64,000 nt of DNA. Origin: G965267605 sp965267605. GTDB taxonomy: Bacteria > Bacteroidota > Bacteroidia > Flavobacteriales_E > Vicingaceae. The translations under genes and the position numbers were made by a program. The notes under the pieces are model-generated. The model saw only the letters and a program-made list of their open reading frames with translations. It searched no databases and was not told where the DNA came from. The stretch spans positions 2,914,001-2,978,000 of the forward strand of contig OZ254088.1 of NCBI GenBank assembly GCA_965267605.1. The letters are read 5' to 3'. Below are positions 38,116 through 44,398 of the stretch, one piece after another (the first letter of the stretch is position 1; each line of letters begins with the position of its first letter).

Positions 38116-38811
38116 TTGAAAACCAACCATCTGATCCCTCGTTTCTTTCTTCCAGCACTCGCTGTTTCCGCTGTCATTTTACTGTCTTGCGCGGGCAAGA
38201 ATAAAACCCTGACCTATCTGGCTTTGGGCGATTCCTACACCATTGGTGAAAGTGTAAAAGAAAGTGAGCGATGGCCGGTACAGCTTGCCAACAGGTTAAC
38301 TGAGGAAGGTCTTTCCGTTGCTTCACCCAAGATCATTGCCACTACTGGTTGGAGAACGGATGACCTGATGGAAGGAATCCAGCTTGACGGAACCACCGAA
38401 AAATATGACCTGGTTTCGTTACTGATTGGTGTTAACAACCAGTACCAGGGAAAGAGCATCAAGGCCTATGAGGAAGAACTGCCAGCAGTATTTGACAAGG
38501 CCATCTCTATGTGCAAACACGGAAAGAAAGGGGTATTTGCAGTGACCATTCCAGACTACGGTTCCACCCCATTTGGCAAAACCAATGCACAAAGGATAGG
38601 TTTAGAAATTGACCGATGGAATGCCGTGTTCATGAAGGTAGCCAAGCAAAAAGGTATTCCGTGTTACGACATCAATCCCATTTCTAAAAAGGGAGCCACT
38701 GATGTATCATCGCTTGTGGCAAAAGATGGCCTGCATCCCAATGGGAAACAGTACGGTTTATGGGTGGATTCTTTCTGGAAAGAGGTTAAAGCTATTGCAG
38801 AGCGATTGTAA
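38116..38811 (+). CDS. SGNH/GDSL-type hydrolase lipoprotein
   Basis: About 231 residues with a lipoprotein signal (PALAVSAVILLSCAGK) and a SGNH esterase fold: block I LALGDSYTIGE with the nucleophilic Ser, LIGVNNQYQG (Asn, block III), and the catalytic Asp-His pair in VAKDGLHPNGKQYG. Members act as acyl hydrolases on lipids, acylated sugars or peptidoglycan acetyl groups. I favour the TTG at 38116 because it gives a short signal peptide; a GTG at 38065 would add an odd 17-residue N-terminus. The following gene overlaps it by one base (TAATG). Confidence 0.85.
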   Translation: MKTNHLIPRFFLPALAVSAVILLSCAGKNKTLTYLALGDSYTIGESVKESERWPVQLANRLTEEGLSVASPKIIATTGWRTDDLMEGIQLDGTTEKYDLVSLLIGVNNQYQGKSIKAYEEELPAVFDKAISMCKHGKKGVFAVTIPDYGSTPFGKTNAQRIGLEIDRWNAVFMKVAKQKGIPCYDINPISKKGATDVSSLVAKDGLHPNGKQYGLWVDSFWKEVKAIAERL

Positions 38812-39374
38812 TGAGGATCACGATTAACCAAGAACCTATTGCGCTTCTCAAAGGCTACAAATTCGACATCCACGTTGATGGAAAGAAGAAGTATGAAGCT
38901 CAGGGTATTTTCACGGAAGGCCTGATCGTTAAAGGGCTTGACGGGAACGAACTGTTCAGGCTTGTGGTGCAATTCAACTGGTTCAAGCCGAAAGTACACG
39001 TGAAATTCATGGGTGGCACTATTGCATACTATTCCACAATCAGCCTTTGGAAAAAGCACTATCGACTGGACTTCGAAAACGATCGCTACGATATATACGG
39101 ACACAGCAAAAGGCGTGCTTCCATTTACAGAAATGATGTTCAGATTGCCTGGTATCAGAAAGATGCCGTTGCTGTCCTGTCTGGAGACAACTATCACGCA
39201 ACATGCGATGATGGCATAAACGAACACGTCATTATTGCGCTGATGTTGATCAGAGATATGACCAAGCCTGCAAAGAACAAAAGCACAGTTAACATTGACG
39301 GTGGCAGCCTGGGTCCATTCAAAAAGAAGTTTGATCCCAATTGGCAACCGAAGCAACAGATTGAAAATCAATAG
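38811..39374 (+). CDS. Hypothetical cytoplasmic protein, possibly LURP-one/tubby-like fold
   Basis: A 187-residue protein lacking a signal peptide and membrane segments. It has alternating beta-strands (VHVKFMGGTIAYYSTISLW, then KHYRLDFENDRYDIYG) followed by VAVLSGDNYHATCDDGINEH and a single helix IIALMLIRDM. This layout faintly resembles the LURP-one/tubby C-terminal fold, but I cannot assign a family with confidence. ATG at 38811 shares bases with the stop of the SGNH gene. Function unknown. Confidence 0.6.
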   Translation: MRITINQEPIALLKGYKFDIHVDGKKKYEAQGIFTEGLIVKGLDGNELFRLVVQFNWFKPKVHVKFMGGTIAYYSTISLWKKHYRLDFENDRYDIYGHSKRRASIYRNDVQIAWYQKDAVAVLSGDNYHATCDDGINEHVIIALMLIRDMTKPAKNKSTVNIDGGSLGPFKKKFDPNWQPKQQIENQ

Positions 39375-39408
39375 ACTTCTTCTTCGTATCTTTATAAAAA
39401 CGCTCTCT

Positions 39409-40062
39409 ATGAAAAAGATCTTTACACTCTTATTGGTGGCTGGTGCCGCCACATTTAGCTTCGGCCAATCGATTCAATCGTTTCAGGTTAAACCTGCATC
39501 ACCTACGGTGAATGATACGATTGAGATTTGCTGGACTCTTCAGTTTCCAACTTCAGGATGCGCAGGCACATGTCAGTGGACGCAAAGCGGATTCAATATT
39601 CAAGCTGCTGCACTACACTGTATCGGCTCATTGCAAGCCATTTGCATGGATGTGGATACAGTAATACTCTATCCACCCCATAATGCCGGAACCTATAGCT
39701 GTACGTTCGTATTAAGTTCCGGTGCTGCACCTCCACCATGTACACCCGGTATTACTCCGAACGATCAAAGAACAATCAATTTCAACGTAAGTCCTGTAAC
39801 GGGTGTTGGAAACCAGTTTGCTTCGGAGGTACAATTGAAACCTAACCCTGCGAGCAATACTGCGGTTCTGGATTTGGGTAAATACCATGTGCTTGACAAC
39901 ATTGCTGTAACTACACTAACAGGTAAGCGCGCAAAAGCTCCATTCGTTTTTACTGGAAGCAAGATCAGCTTCGATGTTTCGAAACTGAAGTCTGGTATTT
40001 ACATGGTGAACGTTCCAGTAGAAGGTGGGACGATTGTTCGAAGGTTGGTGGTTACACACTAG
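39409..40062 (+). CDS. Secreted T9SS protein with C-terminal sorting domain
   Basis: About 217 residues from ATG 39409 (KKIFTLLLVAGAATFSFGQ signal). Early part is a beta-rich, cysteine-containing domain (FPTSGCAGTCQWTQSGF), with a Pro-rich end (GAAPPPCTPGITPND). The last about 80 residues form a type IX sorting domain (VQLKPNPASNTAVLDLGKYH ... VRRLVVTH). Small size suggests a surface or secreted binding protein. A longer open frame upstream overlaps the preceding gene and is not used. A weak TATCTTTA box lies at 39387-39394. Shares four bases with the convergent dehydrogenase gene. Confidence 0.82.
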   Translation: MKKIFTLLLVAGAATFSFGQSIQSFQVKPASPTVNDTIEICWTLQFPTSGCAGTCQWTQSGFNIQAAALHCIGSLQAICMDVDTVILYPPHNAGTYSCTFVLSSGAAPPPCTPGITPNDQRTINFNVSPVTGVGNQFASEVQLKPNPASNTAVLDLGKYHVLDNIAVTTLTGKRAKAPFVFTGSKISFDVSKLKSGIYMVNVPVEGGTIVRRLVVTH

Positions 40063-41009
40063 TACCCAGCATTCACATTAACAACATTGATTAGATCGGT
40101 TCGCCCCTGTGCGAACCGATTTATGTTTTCGATCACATCATCCCACCGTTGAAGATCATCAAACGGTGAGGCCCCTCTATGTGGCGAAAGCAACACGTTT
40201 GGCAATTCGTGAAAAGGGAAATGGTAGGGTCGCTTCTTGCCATCAACCTCTTCCGGTTCGTACTCATACCAAACGTCAATACCTGCACATGCTGTCGGGG
40301 TATTTCGAAGCCAATTGTAAAGATCCTCTTCGACTACCAATGGCCCTCGGCCTACATTGATCAATATACCCTCGGGGCCCAAAGCGTCAAGTACTTGCTC
40401 ATTTACCATGGCCTCTGTTTTGTCGGTATGAGGAGCAGCGACAACAAGTATGTCAGAGTCTTTCGCCAGGCTCAAAAGCCCTTGCTTGGAACTAGAAGTA
40501 TAGTGTAAAAATATTGTGCTGAAACCTGATAACATTTGCTCCACCTTCTGGTTGATATGGCCGTAACCGATAAGACCGACAACTTTATTACGCAACGACA
40601 CACTCTTGAAGTGTTCATCACCTAACCTCCACCTACCATCACGCATCTCTTGATCATGGGTCAGCAAGCCATTTGTTATGGAAAGCAACATGGCCACCGC
40701 ATGCTCTGCGGTATAGAAGGCATTGCCATGACCATTAACGATCGTGAATTCGTGGGCTCTTCCCGCCTCTGTTATAAGCGCAAGTAGCTTCTTCATACCT
40801 GCCCCCGGGTTAACGAAGAGTTTGAGTTTAGTTGCAGTCTTTAGAAACTCCTGAGATGGTTGCCAGCCAATGCAAATGTCCGTAGTTGGTGCTTCCTGAA
40901 GAATAATATCCTCCTTGCCTTCAGTAAAGAACAATTCCACATCTTGTAACCGATTGGAGAGGTGGGACTTCAGCTGATCCCAAGCTTCGAATAGAATAAG
41001 ACACTTCAT
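40059..41009 (-). CDS. D-isomer-specific 2-hydroxyacid dehydrogenase
   Basis: A 316-residue NAD(P)-dependent enzyme. Rossmann motif VVGLIGYGHINQKVEQ near residue 145; catalytic Arg in INVGRGPLVVEEDL; conserved acidic residue near CAGIDVWYEYEP; and catalytic His in LLSPHRGASPF. It may act on glyoxylate/hydroxypyruvate, phosphoglycerate or another 2-hydroxyacid; substrate specificity is not visible. Convergent with the T9SS gene, and divergent from the tRNA-Asn region. Confidence 0.88.
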   Translation of the reverse strand: MKCLILFEAWDQLKSHLSNRLQDVELFFTEGKEDIILQEAPTTDICIGWQPSQEFLKTATKLKLFVNPGAGMKKLLALITEAGRAHEFTIVNGHGNAFYTAEHAVAMLLSITNGLLTHDQEMRDGRWRLGDEHFKSVSLRNKVVGLIGYGHINQKVEQMLSGFSTIFLHYTSSSKQGLLSLAKDSDILVVAAPHTDKTEAMVNEQVLDALGPEGILINVGRGPLVVEEDLYNWLRNTPTACAGIDVWYEYEPEEVDGKKRPYHFPFHELPNVLLSPHRGASPFDDLQRWDDVIENINRFAQGRTDLINVVNVNAGY

Positions 41010-41031
41010 TGTGTTGAAGATAGGCTGAAGT

Positions 41032-41099
41032 CAGAAATAAAAAACCCCCACCTTCTTATTCAGACGATGGGGGAAAACTTATGCTCCTCAGGCTGGGCT
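41032..41099. repeat. 68-bp repeat, copy 1 (terminator-like hairpin plus 3' end of the tRNA-Asn gene)
   Basis: Bases 41032-41099 are a nearly exact copy of 41144-41211. The copy contains an intrinsic-terminator-like hairpin, CCCCCA (41045-41050) with TGGGGG (41068-41073), with flanking A/T runs, followed by the last bases of the tRNA-Asn 3' end (GCTCCTCAGGCTGGGCT in plus sense). It looks like a tandem duplication of the tail of the tRNA gene and its terminator, of which the outer copy has lost the rest of the tRNA. Confidence 0.75.
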
Positions 41100-41137
41100 T
41101 ACCTCGACAAGCTCGGCATAAACTTCTCGCCCAGCCT
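41090..41137. other. Inverted repeat between the two 68-bp copies
   Basis: AGGCTGGGC (41090-41098) and GCCCAGCCT (41129-41137) are perfectly complementary and enclose a 30-base loop. The right arm lies in the leftover spacer between the two repeat copies. It may be a trace of the tRNA T-arm strand from the earlier tRNA copy, or an added hairpin downstream of the tRNA gene. Confidence 0.4.
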
Positions 41138-41143
41138 AACTTC

Positions 41144-41211
41144 CAGAAATAAAAAACCCCCGACTCCAATTCTGAAGACGGGGGAAAAATTTGTGCTCCT
41201 CAGGCTGGGCT
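41144..41211. repeat. 68-bp repeat, copy 2 (tRNA-Asn terminator and 3' tail)
   Basis: This copy is joined to the intact tRNA-Asn gene. Read on the minus strand it carries the stem CCCCCG (from plus bases 41179-41184) with CGGGGG (41157-41162) followed by a run of T, a good intrinsic terminator for the tRNA. Copy 1 lies 45 bases further downstream on the same transcript, so it gives a second terminator. Confidence 0.8.
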
Positions 41212-41269
41212 CGAACCAGCGACACCCTGATTAACAGTCAGGTGCTCTAACCAACTGAGCTACTGAGGA
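41196..41269 (-). tRNA. tRNA-Asn (anticodon GTT)
   Basis: A 74-base cloverleaf on the minus strand. Acceptor arm TCCTCAG pairs with CTGAGGA; D-arm GCTC...GAGC; anticodon arm CCTGA-CTGTTAA-TCAGG with anticodon GTT; variable GTGTC; T-arm GCTGG-TTCGAGC-CCAGC; discriminator G. CCA is not fully encoded after the discriminator (GCA follows). The discriminator G and the GTT anticodon are right for tRNA-Asn. Terminators lie just behind it. Confidence 0.97.
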
Positions 41270-41337
41270 ATTTCAGCGGGGAGCAAATATAAAATTTTTC
41301 CAAATACGTGGAACAGTTTAGGGTACGGCTATTCGGC

Positions 41338-41345
41338 TATATTTG
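41338..41345 (+). promoter_or_regulatory. -7 box (TATATTTG) upstream of the PfkB-family kinase gene
   Basis: TATATTTG is an exact TAnnTTTG match, the -7 element of the Bacteroidota primary sigma factor. It lies 20 bases upstream of the kinase ATG at 41366. A TTT at 41317-41319, about 18 bases further up, could serve as a poor -33 element. It is in the 97-base gap between the tRNA gene and the kinase, so it must drive the kinase gene. Confidence 0.5.
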
Positions 41346-41365
41346 TAGCCCTAAAACGAAAGCAC

Positions 41366-42283
41366 ATGAGTTTATTGGTGATTGGTACCGTGGCATTTGA
41401 TGCCATTGAAACCCCTTTCGGGAAGACAGATAAGATTCTGGGAGGCGCTGCTACCTTCATTAGTCTTGCGGCTTCAAGGTTTACAGACAAGGTTAACATC
41501 GTCTCGGTAATTGGTGGAGATATGCCCCAGGAAAACCTTGAGATGTTGAACAACCACGGTGTAAATACCGATGGGATAGAAATCATCGAAGATGGCAAGA
41601 CCTTTTTCTGGAGCGGCAAGTATCACATGGATATGAATACCAGAGATACCCTCGACACACAACTCAATGTGCTTGAACATTTTGACCCCAAGATCCCGGA
41701 AGAGTATCAGGACTGTGAGTACCTCATGTTGGGCAATCTTGCTCCGGCTGTTCAGAAGAAAGTGATCGAAAGCCTTAATAACAGACCTAAACTGATCGTG
41801 CTTGACACCATGAACTTTTGGATGGACATCGCGCTGGAGGAACTTCACGAAGTGATTGGTATGGTAGACGTGCTTTCCATTAACGATGAAGAGGCCCGGC
41901 AACTATCAGGAGAATTCTCATTGGTAAAGGCTGCACAAAAGATCCTTACCATGGGACCGAAATACCTCATCATTAAGAAAGGTGAGCACGGAGCATTGTT
42001 GTTCAATGATGAAGAAGTTTTCTTCGCACCGGCATTGCCTTTGGAAGAAGTGTTTGATCCCACGGGTGCTGGTGATTCATTTGCTGGTGGATTCATCGGC
42101 TACCTTGCCGCACAGGATTCTATCAGCTTTTCGAAGATGAAAACAGCCGTGATCAAGGGAAGTGCAACCGCTTCATTCTCCGTAGAAAAGTTTGGTACGG
42201 AAAGACTTCAGGGGCTTTCCTCGGAAGAAGTAGAGGATCGTGTTCGGGATTTTGTGGCGTTGGTTGACTTTATTCCAGCCTAA
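41366..42283 (+). CDS. PfkB-family carbohydrate kinase
   Basis: Ribokinase-like sugar or nucleoside kinase of 305 residues. The start SLLVIGTVAFDAIETPFG and glycine pair GGAATFISLAA form the substrate lid region; the signature near residue 235 is FDPTGAGDSFAGGFIGYLA, with the catalytic Asp in GAGDSF. Its exact substrate is not clear (ribose, fructose or adenosine are common in the family). Convergent with the following lipoprotein gene, only two bases apart. Confidence 0.88.
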   Translation: MSLLVIGTVAFDAIETPFGKTDKILGGAATFISLAASRFTDKVNIVSVIGGDMPQENLEMLNNHGVNTDGIEIIEDGKTFFWSGKYHMDMNTRDTLDTQLNVLEHFDPKIPEEYQDCEYLMLGNLAPAVQKKVIESLNNRPKLIVLDTMNFWMDIALEELHEVIGMVDVLSINDEEARQLSGEFSLVKAAQKILTMGPKYLIIKKGEHGALLFNDEEVFFAPALPLEEVFDPTGAGDSFAGGFIGYLAAQDSISFSKMKTAVIKGSATASFSVEKFGTERLQGLSSEEVEDRVRDFVALVDFIPA

Positions 42284-42285
42284 CG

Positions 42286-43119
42286 TTACTGACCAGCAAT
42301 CTCCTCTCCCGACAGGATCTCGAAGGTTCTTGTTCCACTATCTGTGAAAGGGCCAAAGATGTTAACGCCATCGTGATCCAATAGTTCAATTCTACACGTA
42401 TGGGTTCCCTTCTCGAGACCCTCAATGACATACGTGCTCCAATGCGTCAATTCGAATGAGGTTGAATCTATCGTAACACGCACATGGTATTTATCGGGTG
42501 CCAGGGTAGCATTCAACACAAAGAAATCCAAAGGAATCTGCAAATCCGAGTTGGCCTCGTAGGTCCCGCGTGGGTAATTATAGAAAAGGTGACTCGCTGT
42601 CTTATCTAACTGATCAGTCGCATCAAATAATTCATTCTTCAGCACATAGCTTCGTTCTGACCTGATACCACCCTCCATGTTGTTGTAGCAATACGCCAGC
42701 ATTACATTGTTGGCGGCCGGTATCATTGCTTGCTTGCCTGAAGCGCGCATCAAGGTTTGCGTTTGTGCGTTGTTGTGAATCAGAATGATATTGTTAGCGG
42801 GGTCGTTGATGTCGAAATTCTCCAGATCAAAACGGTATGTCTTAACGTAGGCTTCGTTCACCTCCGAGGTTTCCTCGTTGATCTTGATGCTTGCTTCGTC
42901 AAATTTTCCGCTCGACTTCAACGGAGTAATTTTAAGTCCACCCTCCTCTAAGCTACCAGAAGCGGCCGTTCCTTGAGCAAGTGTAGTGGTACCACTTTCC
43001 TTTTCAGGTTCATAATCGGGCCCGGTGGACCGTTCATCATTACCACAGGAATGCAACAAAAAAGCCATTACTGCAACAGCAATGGCCTTTGTAAATGTAT
43101 TTCGTGTGCTTACTTGCAA
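42286..43119 (-). CDS. Uncharacterised lipoprotein
   Basis: A 277-residue lipoprotein with signal AFLLHSCGND. No domain is recognised. It has a low-complexity Thr/Ser/Glu stretch after the lipobox, then beta-rich sequence (IQIPLDFFVLNATLAP type) and a C-terminal part resembling an Ig-like or fibronectin-like fold (THTCRIELLDHDGVNIFG). Its start overlaps the end of the YceI-like lipoprotein by ten bases, so it is translated from the same mRNA. Possibly a partner of the YceI protein; that is inference. Confidence 0.7.
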   Translation of the reverse strand: MQVSTRNTFTKAIAVAVMAFLLHSCGNDERSTGPDYEPEKESGTTTLAQGTAASGSLEEGGLKITPLKSSGKFDEASIKINEETSEVNEAYVKTYRFDLENFDINDPANNIILIHNNAQTQTLMRASGKQAMIPAANNVMLAYCYNNMEGGIRSERSYVLKNELFDATDQLDKTASHLFYNYPRGTYEANSDLQIPLDFFVLNATLAPDKYHVRVTIDSTSFELTHWSTYVIEGLEKGTHTCRIELLDHDGVNIFGPFTDSGTRTFEILSGEEIAGQ

Positions 43120-43751
43120 TCTTCAATCAAAGTTGTTTCAACCATCACAGAAACCTCCGACCATAACTTAGATTCGCCATCAGATCCTGTATGTAGATCC
43201 TTGCATTCCTCATTCAAAGCAGCGATGCCTGGTCCACCATTCCAATCTTCAACGTTGATTTCCATGTTTAATTTCAATACCCCAGCCTCAAATGTGTAGG
43301 TAAACTCTACATCCTTCTCCACTTCAGACATCATTATGGTAACAACACCCTTACCGTCTGCAGCACTTTTGATCTCACCGGTGATGTTCGAACAGTTGTT
43401 GGTAGCGAAATACAATTCCGCGATCTTCTTATCTCGATCTGAGTTGTCAGAATCTACCGTGTTCGTTGTAATGTCCATTTTCACTCCAGAAAGAATGTCT
43501 TCCACTGTCTCGCCATCTTCAACTCCCCACAGAGAGATGCCTCCAAACTTTCCTTTGACCGGAGCTTTATCGTTGAACTTATAAGCCGTCCAGTATACAC
43601 CTGTACTGGCCTGATCGTAGCGCCAGATGCAAGTTTTATCAGCTTCTGGTTCCGTAGCCTGCGTATCGTCAGCAGGTTCTTCACCTCCACCGCAAGACCA
43701 AAGTAATCCTGTAAGGATGGAGAGTGTAGCAAATCGAGACAATGCTTTCAT
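43110..43751 (-). CDS. YceI-like lipoprotein
   Basis: A 213-residue protein with lipoprotein signal (LTGLLWSCGGGEE) and a lipocalin-like YceI domain: TGVYWTAYKFNDKAPVKG opens it, VKMDITTNTVDSDNSDRD matches the usual YceI loop, and VEFTYTFEAGVLKLNM leads to the final strands. YceI domains bind isoprenoid or polyprenyl molecules in other bacteria. Between the biotin carrier gene (12 bp upstream) and the uncharacterised lipoprotein, which overlaps it. Confidence 0.84.
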   Translation of the reverse strand: MKALSRFATLSILTGLLWSCGGGEEPADDTQATEPEADKTCIWRYDQASTGVYWTAYKFNDKAPVKGKFGGISLWGVEDGETVEDILSGVKMDITTNTVDSDNSDRDKKIAELYFATNNCSNITGEIKSAADGKGVVTIMMSEVEKDVEFTYTFEAGVLKLNMEINVEDWNGGPGIAALNEECKDLHTGSDGESKLWSEVSVMVETTLIEDCK

Positions 43752-43763
43752 AGTAGTAATGAT

Positions 43764-44270
43764 TTATTCAAATCTAATGAGTAATTCGTTCTTTTCAACG
43801 GCATCTCCCTTGGTTACCTCAACAGATTGTACAATACCCTCTCCAGGCGACTTAAGGACATTTTCCATTTTCATGGCTTCCAGGATAAGTAAGGCATCAT
43901 CTTCCTTTACTTCCTGTCCGGGGGCAACCATCACGTCAATTACCAACCCAGGCATCGGTGCTTTCAGTTCACTTACCTTACCGGTTCCAAGACTATCCAT
44001 TCCAAGGTTTTCCAACAGTAGATCAAACCTATCCTTCACCTTGTATGAATAACGTGCGCCATTCACCTTCAATTCTACCTGCTTGGTCTGACGATCAACA
44101 GAAAGGATATCAATAGTGAAAGACTTATTGTTATGGATCAGATGATATGACTGCCCTGCAAAGGGAACCAAATCCCCATCCACTACCTTACCATCCAACA
44201 ACATTCCGTCATTGGTGAACTCAACTTCAAAACTGCGCTCATCGCGCGTTACCTGTAATTTTCCGGCCAT
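43764..44270 (-). CDS. Biotin carboxyl carrier protein (AccB-like subunit)
   Basis: A 168-residue carrier with the biotinylation site EAMKMENVLKSPGEG in the C-terminal biotinyl domain (the Lys in AMKM is the target). The N-terminal about 90 residues form a beta-rich part. It belongs to acyl-CoA carboxylase (acetyl- or propionyl-CoA) complexes, but no biotin carboxylase or carboxyltransferase gene lies beside it in the window, so the partners must be elsewhere. It precedes the YceI gene in the same direction. Confidence 0.9.
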   Translation of the reverse strand: MAGKLQVTRDERSFEVEFTNDGMLLDGKVVDGDLVPFAGQSYHLIHNNKSFTIDILSVDRQTKQVELKVNGARYSYKVKDRFDLLLENLGMDSLGTGKVSELKAPMPGLVIDVMVAPGQEVKEDDALLILEAMKMENVLKSPGEGIVQSVEVTKGDAVEKNELLIRFE

Positions 44271-44348
44271 CGGCTAAAAATACATTTTTAACCTATACCC
44301 CCAATGACAACCGCTTGACACAGCTAATTCCCATTTATCCAAATACCA

Positions 44349-44379
44349 TTGGGCGCACTGGTTACAATTCCTACATTTA
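44349..44379 (+). promoter_or_regulatory. Candidate promoter for the M1 aminopeptidase gene
   Basis: TTG (44349-44351), 20 spacer bases and TACATTTA (44372-44379) follow the Bacteroidota -33/-7 pattern (TTG, TAnnTTTG) with one mismatch in the -7 box. It ends 19 bases before the ATG at 44399. Confidence 0.5.
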
Positions 44380-44398
44380 TGATCCCAATTTTTGAGGT

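Noticed and set aside
38664..39452. 262-codon minus-strand frame across the SGNH and orphan genes
   Set aside because: Overlaps two coupled plus-strand genes over nearly its whole length and shows no motif or export signal.
41032..41211. Two 68-bp repeats considered as a CRISPR-like array
   Set aside because: Only two copies, one spacer, and the repeats contain a tRNA end and a terminator hairpin; no cas genes nearby.
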